The notes: generated by a model not told the origin, from the sequence alone. DNA of 64,000 bases from Macropodus opercularis (GCA_030770545.1 CM061096.1:8165501-8229500); one strand, 5' to 3'; positions 44,501 to 59,200 are shown, numbered from the stretch's first letter. Numbers and translations are program-made.

Positions 44501-47500
44501 CCGGGCCTCCACTCCCCATGTGGTCACAGCACAAACAAGCCGGAACCAAGGACTTCAAAGCAGCCACACACAAATGCCACACACAGGGTCTGTCTGAGAC
44601 ATCTCCGGTCATGTGACTCCGGGCCAGGTGCACACAGACTGGGTCCCTGGCAAAGCAGCGTGGTCGCGGCCCCTGTCAGTTTTGATCAGCGGCCAATCAG
44701 GAGCCTGGCTCCTTTGAGGTGGTTGTTTTTGGGCGGCTAGGGGCACCTCCCAGATTGGCCGAGCATCTGCTGCTCTCTAGTATCTTGACCCACTCCCCAC
44801 AGTGTCACAACAGGCCTCTCATTCACACTCCTTCTACCCCCCCCCACTATCTATCTCCCCCTGCCAGGTGGGACCAAACACATGCCCGCTGTCTCATAAA
44901 CACGAAGATGTGCCAGCATTGCCCAGTTAGCTGCAAGAAGCCCTGAGAGACGTCCAACTATCACACAGACTTGTGGTGGAGCCAAATGGTTCAGGGAGGA
45001 ACCCGGCAGCCAATAAACACAATAGATCCCACAAAACTGTAAAATGCAGCAGCACAAAGCATCTGAGTCACACACACACTGGAATTAATCGGAAACGAAC
45101 AGAATAAAAAACAAGACAACAAAGCAAAGACAGAAAAACGGCCAAACTGGAAGCAAATGCCCAATAAAAGATTTTCAGCTTGAATAAACACAATATAGCA
45201 AATCTCCACACAGTATTTAGAGAAGGGGAAGAAACGAAGGAAGAAATTGCTTTTCCCCTGTTTGTTCGGTTTCTGCAAAGAGGCAATGATGACCAATATG
45301 TTTGACCATCAAACCATTTCCCCTTCCTGCAAATTGCCATGTGATGTGGGCAGGAGTGGCGCTAGGAGCCGCGGCAGAGCTCCGGGAGGCCTGACGACAG
45401 ACGAGCGGGGGGAAATCAAACCCGTCACTCATTCCCACCTCGCACCTCCACAAGCCTCGCTGTTCACTTCACCTCCAAATAACCACACTCCGGCTCTTCT
45501 CTCTGTCTGTTTCGCTCTCTCTCAGCCACCTCCACTGTTGATCTATTAACCCGTCCCTCTCAGCCGGGGATCAGGGGCAATCTCAGACAGGCAAAGCCAA
45601 TTCAGCAGACAGTGTAATGCTCTCCACTTCAGCTAAGCTCCAACTGGAGCTCTTGAACTGGAAATTACATTTTCACAGCTTGCTAACACTGAATTAATGC
45701 CAATTATAATGTGTGTTGGAGATGATGATTCAGTGAAAACTGCAGCTATATTTTAGGCTTAAGAACATATTTATCTGAGACAAATGTTAATATCCCTCGA
45801 GTTCAGCTCTTGACAGTGGCAATTTGCATGCAAAGCAATGGACAGGACTCGCAGCGGTTTTTGCCCTTATTTCCTTTTTATCACTCTCACCTTTTCTCCC
45901 CCTTTGTCTGTCTTCTGTTAGAGCTAAAGAGATGTTCAGGAGCATTTTCAGACCACAGCAACAGCAACACCACCCGCATCACGTACAGATGAGGGCGTTT
46001 AAACCGCGAGAGGAACGAGGACGACATTGTCTCACTGCTCCTGTGTCTAGAACGTTGGCGCTAGGGAGGGACGTTAATAGTGATGAAGCGCTCCTCCAAG
46101 AAACAGCCTTCCAGCTCATGGCTGGAGCTGCTCCACTGCCACCAAGAGAAGTAATCTAAAAGCGATTTGTCCTACGGTGATTCATACACACACAGGTAAT
46201 ATTTCACACGGAAATACAAATTAAATGTTTTGCTCCTAAAATCTAATTTTCCAGGGCTGGAACAAATCTACATAAACACGGAGCACTTAAAAGATATTCA
46301 ATAAACTTCACAAGAATGCAGTTTATTCCCTGGTGAGATTTACAACAAAACCGTTTTGAAAAAGTGTAAAACTAAAAAAAGCAATTAAACTGTTAAAGGA
46401 CTTTAACTTATTCATGCACCCATGTTTTGAGTTGCCATGCCGACCTAGAAGAAACTGCACATTAGTATCTACGTTCTGCTAATATGTAATAAAAATCTAC
46501 TGTCACTATAAATTATGTTTTGGAGGCCGTTGTAGGTTTTATTTTACTGTCTGCCTGGACATGTTGCTCCTTTTCGATTTCAACAACCCTTCATGTTCAA
46601 GGCACGTTTGTAGTGTAATGCGTAGCTGAAATTAGAGTTGAAATATCACACATTGTTAAGTCAGAGTATCACGAGTGCAGCGTAATTCCCTGTGATGATC
46701 ACACCTGTCAGCGATACCATCTGGAGCCGTAACGCTCTCTCTCGTTCCTCTCCCAGCTTACGTGTCTCTGTGTCTACAGCCCTCACCTAGTCTGCTTTTG
46801 TGGGCTTTTGATAAATCATTTATGAAGCGAGTCAGGCAGGTCATGCATCACGGCCCTGTCTGATGATGGGACGCAGCATATTTCACCTGCAAAGCGTCCA
46901 GTAAGTGGTTACTGATCGAGTGGCAGCAACGTAGGCTGAAAATAGTGACAACAAAAGCTAATTGTCAAGCCCCGAAGATAGCACATTTAAAAAAGCTTGT
47001 CGTTTTATTTAAACACATTAACTGAGCAGAGAGAGAAAACCGTGTGTGATGGTCCTTCTCTGGAGGCTGCGCGGTGGATGTACACAGCTCATTAAAATGA
47101 GCAGCGTTAATGGGAACAAGCTTGATTGTCTCGTTAATGACATGTTGCCTCATAAAGAACCAGAGAGAACAGCAGCGCCGACATTAAGCCGCGTATGATG
47201 CAGCAGCGACCTGAGGATCAAACCAGGGCCAGGAGGTCAGACTGTGGTTGTACTGGGCAGCGCCACGGTGACGGATAAGACAAAGCGTGATTGCTCCGTA
47301 TTGGATCGTCCCTTAAACAAACCGCAGACGTTTATCTAATACAACGTTTGGCTAATTGTTCGTTTTGTTCTGGGCCTGACACGGCGCAGTAACAGGTTTC
47401 TGCAGCAGGTTCCTGTTGGTGGAAGCACAATACACGTCTATTGAGTGAGAGGCTGCGCTGGGCCAATGGCTGTCTGCCCGGGAGCAGAGGGGTGTTTGTG

Positions 47501-48745
47501 TGTGTGCGCCCATTTGCTCTTTTGCACACACAGAACCTCTATTGTGATGTTTCTGGCACTCTGCGGTAACATTTGACTGGGGGCTCCTGCCAGTTCTCCC
47601 GCCTGTCTCTCTCTCTCTTGGGACATAGAGAAGAAAGACAGGTGAAAAATCACATTCAGAATTATATTTCCTACAGAGAGACTGAATAATAGTGGGCAGG
47701 GTAAAATGTCAAACAAAATGCAAACAGGCACTTTCTGTATATTCATGAGAAATCAGATTGTCCCCTATTTTAACAGCTCACAAGGCTTCTGCATTTTAGA
47801 CATTTATACTTCGTGATTTACGATTATAAGTGGCACCTTATCTGAAAGTCTCCAAATGTCTTTTAAATGTCAGATTATTCTGTTTGCGTTTGAACTGCAG
47901 GATCAGTAGCAGGTCTCATCATCATCAACGCATCTACGGGGCGACGAAGCTGTTGACATTTGGGAGGCTCCAACCATCAAACTATCTCGCTCGGTGAACA
48001 GCAAGCTGCGGGATCAAGTGTCAGCCCAGGTGTCTGGCTTCTCTTCCCGCGGAGCAGCTCACCCCTGTCCTGCCCTGCGCCGGAGCCCTCCTCCCCCATC
48101 AGTCACTCTTCCTCCCGCTGACTGACAGCTCTGTCAGCTAGTGGGGAGGAAGGGGAAACTGAACGAGTCCAGTCACATCTGTTGTTTTACAGGCAGCTAG
48201 CGTTCAGCCCCAGGGATCTCATTATAATCCAGCCTGTCGAGAGAATCACTCATGAGGCTCTCCTCACAATGACACACACAACATGCTTTCACTCAAAAAC
48301 AGAGGTTGCTTATGTTCTAGGATGTACAGTAAGTTTAACCACATAGAGGCGAAATGGAAAACTGGACAGTGATGATGCTTCAATGCAGCACATGCTGCAC
48401 ACAAACAGCAGGTGCCACCTCTCAGTATTCACTGGTTGTACCGTGTTGCACCGCTGCCGATCAGAGATTAAACCTCTCCTGCAAACACACGCTAAAGGTG
48501 AGCGAACGCAGGCTTCAAAGTCACAAAGGCAGCAGCGAGGAGGCAGCGCTGCGCTGGTTCAGGCTGCCCACTGGCTCCGCGTCACTGCTTGATGAGACAG
48601 AGTAGGCTGATTTGCGCCACGTTGCCGATTCTCGCTGGCGTGACGAGGACGGTGTTTCATGCAAATCGACAGCGGCACGAGAGGAACGGAAAATGGACGA
48701 AAGGTAGCGAATGTGGGGAGGAGAGCACGGAAAAAGTGTGAAAAT

Positions 48746-48790
48746 AGCATGGATGAAAACAGCATGGATGAAAACAGCATGGATGAAAAC
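48746..48790. repeat. Short tandem repeat, 15-bp unit, 3 copies
   Basis: AGCATGGATGAAAAC occurs three times in perfect tandem, followed by a diverged AGCGTGCATG start of a fourth. Confidence 0.92.
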
Positions 48791-50930
48791 AGCGTGCATG
48801 CTGGGATATGTACGTTGACGCATGCCACTGTGTCACTCTCTCTGTGAAAGCATGCTGCCCATTTACTCCCCACTGGTAATTACATCCCTGTATTCACACA
48901 CACAGTCCCGTCTGCAGCTGCGTTCATTATTGAAATAACTGCTATGAGGCTTTCATGCTAACAACATATTAAAGGTTAATTCCAGTTTATTAAACCTCAC
49001 CTTACCTGCGTCTCATCATTATGCTTTAGATGTTCTCAAAGTAACAAAGTGAGATTTACCAACTTGCAGCATTGCTAAAAATTCAGACAAGGGAAGAAAC
49101 ATAAGACAGGATGTAAATTATTCAGCAGCCAGACTATCAACATGAACATAATTAGGCTAAAGTGAGATCTTTAAAGCCAAAAATGACTTGCATGATTTTA
49201 GTTTGACTAAAAAAAAATGTTTTCCCCATTAAAATGTGTTTTGACGGTTTGAGGTGAAGAATGTGAAGACAAGACAAGTGTGCAGACTAAAATATTATGG
49301 ATTCAATCAAAATACCTAATATTCCAGTGGACATGCCAATAACCAGAAATGCTGCTGCCAGTCTATCCTTTGGTTCCTGTTGGGTTCACATCCAATCTGG
49401 TGCCAAACTGACACCAGAACCAAGGCTTCATGTTATTTCCTAAAGGGAGCTAATTATTTTGTGTTTGACTCGACCTGGCTCTTGCACGTGCCGTAAACTA
49501 AGTCTCAGTTCTCTGCTGTTTCCTATTTCTTCACTTTCTCGCTCAATGTCCATTTAATAATTCACCACGTTGCTCGCTTTTAGTGAGCGCTGACCCGTGC
49601 TCCCATGTGTCTGTTTTGTTGGGACACCACTCACATGCGGGAAACCCGTGTCAGAGTTTTTTTAGCGTCTGCGGTTTTCTGTCTAGTCGGTGGGTCAAGA
49701 CCAGAAGTGGACATTAAAATTCATAAAGGAGCTCTTTACATTTTAAGGCAAGTTGGGAGCAGGGAGAGGAGATGAGATGATAAACACTCAGGCCCCGGGT
49801 CGACAAGCACAGACAACAAGCCCCAGGCGGAAGCAAGGCCAGTGTCTTCTCACTTAACTCAGCAGGGCTTGCTGGCGGCATCTCTGTCCACACAGAGAGG
49901 TTGACCTGCTTTGCACAAGATTTAGAACAAGACACTACATCTCACAACCTTTAAGCTCTCCCGGGAGTTCAGTACGTTGCTGACCATACTAAATTTAGTT
50001 TGACAGGTTTTCTCCTAAAGCCAACGAGCTGTTGAGCCCCAGCTACAGCAAATTAATCTGTTTGTCCAAGTGGAGGAAAATGGAAAACTCCAAGAACTCC
50101 TGCAATCCTACATAGACTATAATCCTACTTTAAAAGATTTCTAATCCAGAAATTATCTTAATGGTGCGCATTTTGAAGCTGTGCGTGATCTGACGCATGG
50201 CTGCAAGGCAGGCTCGCTCACAGTTTGCTTGTTATTATATCATTTTGTGTCGAAGGCTACCGACCAGCGTAGACGGTCCTTTTTAACCAGCGTCCTCTCC
50301 AGCCTCTTGTCCACCCGACTGGCGCTATTTAAATACGCTCTCCTTGCTTCGCTACACAAAAACGTACTGCTTTACAGTTACATGTTAGACGTAATTACTT
50401 TCAAACATGGGGTTCGTGGCCTTCGTGGGCTCAAACGGTGCACAGGAGATGACGTTATGAACGTTTGAAGGCGAGAGGGAACGTGTCAGTGTGTTTACGT
50501 ATTCTGCCTTTTGCATGATTGAGTTGGAGGTTTTTTTTTTTCAAAAAGATGGGAGTAGCTTACATAGACAAAAATGTACTCAAACGTCTTCCACGAATAA
50601 CAAATTGTTCTTGATATAGACTGAAGACTTTGGGCTAAAGATCAACAGCTACCTGTCTATAGAGATGAGGAGTTCAGCGTTAGTTTCATTAGCCTTGCTA
50701 TTTCAGCACTTCTGGAGGGAACTGTGCATTATCATATGCATTGAATTAAAGATGACGATAACATGGACAAGGACTCACATTTAAATATGAATGTTGATGG
50801 CTGCCCTCTTTGTAAAAAATCTCCAGACGGAGAAGAATGATTTACATAAAATGTGACAGTGTGCGCATCGATGTGTAGTTTTATTGTATCGGTTGCATTT
50901 AACTCTGCATAAAAGCTGAATATTGCATAT

Positions 50931-50984
50931 TACAGTATATAGAGTTAAGTATACATACAACTATGTATAATGCTATATACTGTA
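50931..50984. repeat. AT-rich hairpin, two-part stem
   Basis: The outer arms TACAGTATATAG (50931-50942) and CTATATACTGTA (50973-50984) are exact reverse complements. The inner arms TATACATA (50950-50957) and TATGTATA (50962-50969) also match exactly around a CAAC loop. The fold is about 54 nt. It could be a MITE core, a small RNA hairpin or chance in AT-rich DNA. Confidence 0.6.
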
Positions 50985-51303
50985 GATCAGGCACCGATAA
51001 CACTTAGTCAGGAAATGAATGTGAACGATGTTTTATTCTTGAAAGAGGATCCCTCTGCACAGACATCAATATTATATGGTGAAGTGGTGCTGAGGGGAGG
51101 ATTGTGGAATGTCTGATCAGTTCCATTTATATCCGCCAACATATTTTAGAAAAGGAACTGAGAGGCCTCTTAAAGTGTCTTGTCCTTATATAAGCAATGT
51201 AATTGAAAAAAGTCGGCTTCACTCAGGTCCTAAAATAAAACCTTCACCTTTTTCTTCCTTAGTCTGCTTTTGAGCGTCTAAATGTCTCATGAATCGATCA
51301 GGG

Positions 51304-51324
51304 TTTTTTTTTTTTTTTTTTTTT
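51304..51324. repeat. poly(T) run, 21 bp
   Basis: Uninterrupted run of T on the plus strand. Confidence 0.9.
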
Positions 51325-53719
51325 ACAACAAACTAACCGGTGGAAACGGATGAATCTAGCCTGGCTACTTAGGCGTCACAAGCGGCAGGACCATGGAGAA
51401 ATTACCTTTATTAAGTCTACAACGACCGTATTGATTTTCTGTTGTGTGTCTGCCATAATAATGAGACGCGGATGTCAGTGCAGCCACAGCGTAATCAATG
51501 TATACTCGACTTTTTTTTGTGAGTGATGAAACGCTCTGCTGGGACGTGTGCAAGATTAAAACTGATTTGACCACTTAGTGAAACAAATGAGTTTTTAATG
51601 TGGAAATACTGATCCAGATGTCATCAGTCTTTACAGTGCACGTTTGATCCAATACTTATCAAGGGCATCATCTAAAGGCTTCTGGGACTTTAAAGGCCTC
51701 ATCCGTATTTATCTAACAGATTAATCTTGCCTACATTTCCATATATGTATAACATGTGGTCACGGCTTTTATTGGGAAGCATAGAAGAGTCTTTCCTATT
51801 CGTTGGGATTTAGGAGAGAAATAAATCACGTGGGAACATCCTGACACACCTAAAGTGGGATAATGTGATCATATCTCTTCCTGTCTTGCGCTACTCTGTG
51901 ATGGGAGATGGAAAAGTGGCCTTGGTTGACCCAGAGATGTTATTGAAGGAGGTGAGACAGAATGTTGTCTATGTGAAGTCAGAGCCGAGCCGGAGCCTAG
52001 AATTGCTTTTTCTGGTTGTCCTTTCATCCGTCAGCAGCAGAAAGCAGAATAATGCAGATATTTACTGTCTCTAACACGACTGTTAAACTAATAAAGGTAA
52101 AAAGGCCAAAAAGAAGAAGAAGAAGAAAAGTGCCCATCAGGCTGAGCTGAGCTGAACAATACCATCTGTTTCCCCGTAAAAATCACTCACATGTTAAACC
52201 ACAAAGACACACAACGCAGTCAGAGGCAGGCAAGCGTGGGGCAGGCAGAGGAACACAGCCACACAATCCCAAACTGTGGACGGTGAGCACATATTGAGAG
52301 CTATTTCTATGTAAATTCACAGCTCTTCTGCATCCCTTAACATTGTCGCTCGCTCCTCCAACAACACCGGCTACAGGACAAATTTTAAGGCAGAAAGGGA
52401 TCCTGCTGAATACAAATGATGACACACTCAATAGAGGCCTTTCACTTGAACGGCCCTTTCACGCCAAGCCACAGCTTGAAGGCAAGTGCTGGTTGGATTA
52501 GCTGCACTTGAACCTGCTAAAACAATAAAGCTACACTATGCAGTTTTTTTTAATTTGCTCAATAAGGGATCCCAGTGCGTATAGGTGCTGTACAGCCTGC
52601 ACAGATCTTCACTTTTACACTTGGTGCTCTCGTCTGACCAGCCAGAGAACAGCAGGGCCTTTTACTTCATTAGTAGGTTTTTGCAGCTCCTGTTATTTGA
52701 ATTTCATAACAACAGAGACTCGAGGGGGTGCAGGCTATAACATAACAAGTGAAACCGAGCAGAGCAGATCAGAGCAGCGATGGGACTGATGAAATGCATT
52801 GAGACGCAAGGTCCAGCCGATGCATCCTAATGAAACCAAGCAGTGAGTCAGACTCGGCTGAGACACTTCTGGGGTTTAAACAGAACAGAAAAGCAAACGT
52901 CAGACATGAAAAACCCGACTCAGTATTAAGTGTTTTCATGTTTTCTTACAAACCTACTGACTTTCCAGGTCTGGGGAGCTAAACCTACCGTCAGTGTGGA
53001 GGTGGACTTACAGGGTATTCAAACATGCAAGAGCTGGGCCAGCAACACATTAAAAGGAGCTGAGCTACCACAGAGCGAAAGGTTGAGAAAAGCTCGACTT
53101 CATGCCAACATCCACTGACAGTGCGAGTGACAGCAGGGCCAGAGGAAATCACAGGATGATGGTGCTCCGGTCCACAGTAACAGAAGAGGGATGTGGTCTT
53201 GGTCTCTGTTATCTGACCTCTGTCTGACCACTACTAAAATATTCTCAGCTAAATATATCCGTTGTGTTGTATTTTCCCTGTCAAGCAAAGTCTGCCTCTA
53301 AGACCACAAATTGGTCTCCGGTGACGCCACGGCATCACCCGAAAGGACGCACAAAAATCAGCAATCCCGATATTTCACTGTTGTCAGTGGAAAAGTCAAC
53401 AACAATGCAGACGCGCTTAGCTTACTGACACAGAAACAGACAGAGCCTCTCAACAGCCGCCTACCAGAGCATAATCAGCAGAGCGACACACACTTAGCAT
53501 AACGTGGCTAATTGTAATCTGGTAAATCAGCCCCTGACAGAGCCACAGCTCCGTGCTCTCAGTGGCATAAAGGCATTTCCAATGTTTTCACACAGTACAT
53601 CACATTTAAACATAATGAACGATGCTAAATTCCTAGAGGATAAGAGAAGTGGACCAGCAGAGGCCTGTGAGAGTTCAGAGAGGAGCTAGACTGCATATAT
53701 ATTCACAGAGAAGTTGGCT

Positions 53720-54096
53720 CTGTGACTTATCGCGCCTCTAAAGCCTTTTTATGTAGTGAAAAATCTTCATGCCCTCTACCTTCATGCGCAGAGTGCGGGC
53801 TCTCTGGGAAATGATGGACAGTCTGTCCGTGCACCACAGGCAATAAGACTTTACAACAACACATCAACATGACTGGAAGCATGTTTCTTTTAGTGTGATG
53901 TGTGCCGTGCGGTGTCCATGTAGGATACCTTTCTTCTTTCACTTGCACTTTATGTTGAGATATGTAAATATATTTTTTTTTTGTACATAATTTTTTTAAA
54001 CTTTTTTTGTATCTATTGTAATTATTGTAATTTTTTCCAACTGTCCCTCTACTGCTGCTGGGACACCAGAATTTCCCCACTGCGGGATAAATAAAG

Positions 54097-54128
<32 letters not shown>
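53720..54128 (+). mobile_element. Truncated LINE 3' end with (ATCT)n tail
   Basis: The plus-strand sequence around 53815-53855 keeps remnants of a reverse-transcriptase ORF end (GACAGTCTGTCCGTGCACC then RQ-like codons with a stop). It then runs through a T-rich 3' UTR to AATTTCCCCACTGCGGG, AATAAA (54090-54095) and eight ATCT units (54097-54128). This ending is typical of fish LINEs of the L2/Rex1-like groups, which end in short tandem repeats. It is heavily 5'-truncated; the left boundary is approximate. Confidence 0.7.
54097..54128. repeat. (ATCT)8 microsatellite
   Basis: Eight perfect ATCT units forming the tail of the LINE fragment. Confidence 0.92.
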
Positions 54129-54786
54129 CTGTTCTGTCTCAGCTCCTCACTTGTGTTATTTGTCTCTCTGGCTCCCTGCAAGAGGGAAGTAACATTGGCT
54201 TTCGTTGCTCCGAGCCTGGCTCCATCTCTGTCTGTCTGCTCCTTGCTGAGCATGCAACTTATTCTGTGGGACTGTTTTCGCTGGGTGTTGGGTTAATTAT
54301 TCAGTGGTTATGCACGAACGCCTCTGTTTGTACGTACTAACATACGTGTTCATGCAGCTTAACAGAGTGAGGGTTTCCCTCAATATATATGGCTTATAGG
54401 GAGAAGAACGTCAGATCATGACTTGGTCACTTGGTGCCGTCCAACACTCAGCTGTTGTAAGCATCACAGCCGCTTCTCACAGTCTAAGTCCACCTTCCTT
54501 AATCACCACCAACACTGTCAGTATCCTCCTCCGCCTCACGCTCGCTCTCCTCTCCACTTCACTTCTAGCCCAACCCTCTCCTACCCACAGAGAAACTCAT
54601 TATAGCTAAGGATTAGATCGATCAGTACGGGGGAGGTGGTGGGTGAGGGGAAGGGGGAGTTGCCAAGTGGAGAGGCAGCACGCCTTGGCCAAGCAATTTA
54701 TACCAACAATGGAGCTCATCTCTGCATACCCTGACCGCTTCATGGGGGAAAACACTTAACGGCAAGTCACCAGTTGAAAACACACC

Positions 54787-54806
54787 CACACACACACACA
54801 CACACA
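54787..54806. repeat. (CA)n microsatellite
   Basis: About ten CA dinucleotides. Confidence 0.88.
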
Positions 54807-56081
54807 ATAGCACAAGGTCTGCATTCATTTGAAGCAAACTGACTAGGACTGTACCTAGAAGTGTACAGAGATACTGCTGCAGGTCCATAATGAGAATGAG
54901 CCAAGAAGCTCTTTGCCTGGAAAGCGATTTATCTTGTTTGATGTATAACTGTAACACAAACACAAACACATATCACAGTCAGTAAATAGACATTACAAGA
55001 AACGTTCTGCACAAAGAAAGCTGCTCCCGCTAATGGAGCATGTTTTCCCGCAACATCTCTTCTCTCTGAGTGGGTTTGCCTCCAAAGGGAAGGCCTCCTG
55101 CCATCGCCCTGGAAACCGGCGAGAGTAAACATGAGTTGAATTGGGATGTTGCTCTGCAGCGTGTCTTCACAGTAGCCTCATCTCACTCCTTCTGCACACT
55201 CAGCCTATCTTTATTTCCCAGAGGGGTAATATTGGCTTCAGCACTTGGTTCCCCTGAGTCAGAAATCCTCAGCTCCTCCAGGTGTGTGTGCGTGGGAAAG
55301 TGTGTGCACGCATGCATCTTCGTGTGCGTCTAATATTGCGGGGGTTAATAGCGGATTACGCTTCAAAGCAGTGAGCATGGGAGCAGCCAACATTTCCATA
55401 AATTAACTTCACCTTTTGTCTCTATGTCTTGTTTTTTTGCGCCTTTCTATTATTATTTTTGGGTTGAAATCCATGCAAATGAGGACGCGTCTAATCCAGT
55501 TCCTGGTTAGGGCCGATAATGGTGCCTTTTGTTTGTTTACAGTAAGGACTTATCATTAGACAGGTGGAGATGTGGGCACCTTGTGAAATGATCCTGTCAC
55601 TACCATCTTCATTTGGTGGCTTTAACTAAAAGAAGAGCACTTCTGTTGAGTAGAAAGTCCTGGAATGCTTCAACAAATGGTGACTCATGGACAGAGATGG
55701 AAATAAAAAGAGAAAAGTACATAATCTGTGATGCACAGTAAAATAATGATGTTATTTTGTCTGCGGAAGGTGAAAGATTCCTTCTGCGCTCAATCTTTTT
55801 TTTCCTCTCTTATCAATTTTTCACCTGTAAACAAAGAGGCTTTTTTGCAGCCGCTAATTATGCCCATTAAGGATCCTAATTACGCCCCTGAAAAATAGCC
55901 AACGAACAAGACAACCAAGTGCACATCCCACATCCCTGAAGGCAGAGACTGGGAATAGTGTGTCCGTAATCCCTTTCACCACACGTATGCTGTGCTTGGC
56001 CTGAGAAAGAGCAGCATCCTGCAGGCAAAGACATGTTCTCGTCTGCAGAGAGGAGATAACTGCACCACACCCAGCCTCCTG

Positions 56082-56092
56082 CCCCCCCCCCC
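56082..56092. repeat. poly(C) run, 11 bp
   Basis: Uninterrupted C run on the plus strand. Confidence 0.85.
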
Positions 56093-56167
56093 GGCCACCA
56101 CCAACCTGCCTCTGCACACCATCCATCTGTCCTGGCCCTCAAGTTTAGTCTCTTATGACTGTCCATC

Positions 56168-56171
<4 letters not shown>

Positions 56172-56208
<37 letters not shown>
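56172..56208. repeat. (CA)n microsatellite
   Basis: About 18 CA dinucleotides, the longest CA tract in the window. Confidence 0.92.
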
Positions 56209-59200
56209 CCACAAACTCAGGGCGGTGGAGAAGAAAGACAGGAGTTAAAATGGGTTTGGACAGCAAAGTGAGAGAAAAGCTTTTTTATTTTCCGTCTTCT
56301 TGCGTTGGCGTTGCTGCTCTGCGTGTATATGTGCTGCTCCAGTCACTTTGAAGTGTGCAGTCTTTGATTTAGACAACGATTAGGGAATTTGATCCCCACT
56401 CTAAAGGAGCTGGCACAGAGGGGTTGTTTTACAGCCATGAAAAAATGATCCGGACTAAAAATCAATGGCCACTTCCAGATGGGTACCGGGAATGAAGAGC
56501 ATCATCTGTGGGTTCGTCAACGTGCCTGCGGTTTGTAACGGGCAACCACCTGACCAAGATTATTATAGATACTGATGCCACGCTTGCAGTTTAGAGGAGT
56601 TTAACAGCGATGGTGACTGCAGGTGGAGAGTTGTCGTACTGCGTGATGACACACCAGAATCAATCTCAGCCAAGAGCTCTTAGCGCTGCAGATAACAGGG
56701 ATTTGGATCATTGTCTCTGTGGTGCCTCCATAGAAAAAGAAGCAGTCTGACATGAGTATTATTCCTCCTATAGAAGAATCTCGGCCCTAAAATACACGAG
56801 TTCAGTTCACCAGTAGCATATACGCACTTCATAGACTTACTAACCCCTGGACCAAACCCTCACTAATGCATAACCAGCTTTTAAAGCGTATTTGCCTTCA
56901 GTGACGACTGCTTTGTGATACTTTACCTGCTAAATTATCATTTGTATGTCACTTTTGTACTTTTCTTAAAAACGGGTTCAGCTAAATTGCATTTTAGAAA
57001 AGTACTGACCACAGCCATTTGAATAACAGCAGACAAATGAGACGCTGCTATGTTGTCTGTACTTTGAAGCTGCACCCCTAAAATGCAAGAGCAAGGCTGT
57101 TTTATAGCAGTAGTGCAACATATTGAAATGGATGAGGCATTTTAATACTGAGGTGGCAGCAGGAATTTGATTCTACAGCTTGCATAAATGGAGTCTTTAA
57201 AAATAACTTAATAAGCAGACAGACAATGAGCAGATTTGTCACCAGCCATTTAAAACATAACACAAAGCGAAGTTTAAGTCCGTTTCCCTCGCTGCTCATT
57301 GTCCCACAGAGTTTAACTGGCAGGTTTGACATGAAGCAGAGCAAAGTGACACCAGGTGCTAAAGATCGCGTCTCTGTGCTTTGTTCCAGCCTGGAGCCCA
57401 ATCAGAGCATATTGTCGTGCAAACGGAAACTCAGTGAAAGTGATGTGTGTCTACCAGCACAACCTGTTTGCTGATAAGCTCCATAGATGTCATTTTGGAC
57501 ACAAAGCATTTAGAGCAATTGATTACATAAGCCGACGGTAATTGTGAGTGCAGAGCAGAGTTTTTATTGGGCAGCTTCTTTTGAAAAGAGCTCATTCCAC
57601 TGCTGGAGCTCAGAGAGGAAAGCGCTTGATCCTATTCCTTTCAAAAGTCTCCTGCTTTTTCTGAATTCACTTTCCCCTCTCCTCCTTTTCTCTCGCTCGC
57701 TCTCCTCGACTGCCAGCCGACAGCTGCTTCTTCCTTGGCCAGGCTCCAAATGGATGACTGAGGAGAGTGAATGGGTTTTTAATTTCACTTGTTAACGCCG
57801 CTTACGCTCTGGTTCCCCTCCCTCAACCTGTGGCGCCAACACGGCTGTATAGGAAGAGACGCTGGAGTGGGGGGTAAACAGCAGTTGTGATCAACGCCAG
57901 AGCAGGGTCTGAACAGCAAACCTTCAAATTAAGAGGACATTCATTAAGCACGAGCGGAGCTATTTGAAGAGTTCCACTTTCCTTTCACTTATTTTCTTGG
58001 TTAATTAATCAGGTTTTGCTCCAGTTTCTCAGAGGAGGCGAGCAGGAACAAAGCAGTGATATGCTACTCCCAGAGCAGAGACCTCCTTGGCTGCTACCTT
58101 TGCTGTCTCTAAATTCACCCCAGGCAGGTGCATTTAAGCTGCCTCAGGCAAGATGGCTGCTTGCTTAGCGCATGCTGTAACGTAGAGCAGACAAACCTCC
58201 ACGTCCGTCAACCTTTTCCTACCTCACATCGAGACTTTAAACCTACATTACCGGCATCTCAGTGAGACACTTTTGCATCATCAAATGGAGAAAGAAGACA
58301 TAGAAGAAACATCGGCTCAAAAAAAGGCAGCACAAAAGCGTCTCTATCAGCCAGTCGTCAGGTGTTGCTAAGGAAACATTATGAGTAAATGTCTTCCTCA
58401 TCTATAACCTAGTGAAGAAACCTGCGAGGTTTGTGAACTATTCTTCATCCTGCAGCTGAGCCATGCAAGTACGGCTGATGCTAAAGACGTTTAAAACAAC
58501 TAGAGGTCTGGGACTCAACAGAGTGAAACTGGCATTTAAGCAATAACCAAATGTTCCTTGAGAACAGTTTCCATACACCACAGACATTTTAAAGAGCACA
58601 GGCAACGATGCTGGAAACTTACAAACAACTGCTGGAGTACATCACCCCTGGGTGCCTTAACCCGAGCGCCCGCGGCATGCAGTTGGATGAGGTGTGACAG
58701 TCATTCTGAGTGTGATGGATTACCCAGAGACACTTTGATTTGAATAACAGGCTTTTTAGTGGCTCGGAAGTGATGCTGGCCACGGGTTTGTGTCTCTGTG
58801 TTATCGGAGTGAAGGGGAAGGGTGGAGACGTCGTCAACATCAGCATCCCAGCTGCTGCGTTTAGTGAGAAATGTTGCTACCACTTCTGCACCGCTGTAAA
58901 TTCGGGTGACTAATTGAGCATATTGTACTTTTTTTAACTGACAAACTAAATAATCTCGACACTACTTTAAATCACTTTAACAAGTGAAACTTCCTATGAG
59001 ATAAAATCACACCTGGTTTACGCGAAACTGCTGAACTGCAGACACAGTTGCAACCATGGGCCCAGAGAAAGCAGGAAGCAGTGACAGCACAAAACACAGC
59101 TGAAGAGCAACTGGTCACATGAAGCACAGCAGCAGGCGAAGTCTGCCCTCTAGTGGAACAGCGTCAGCATTGCAGCAGGTCACTCACACAGGAGTTTCAT

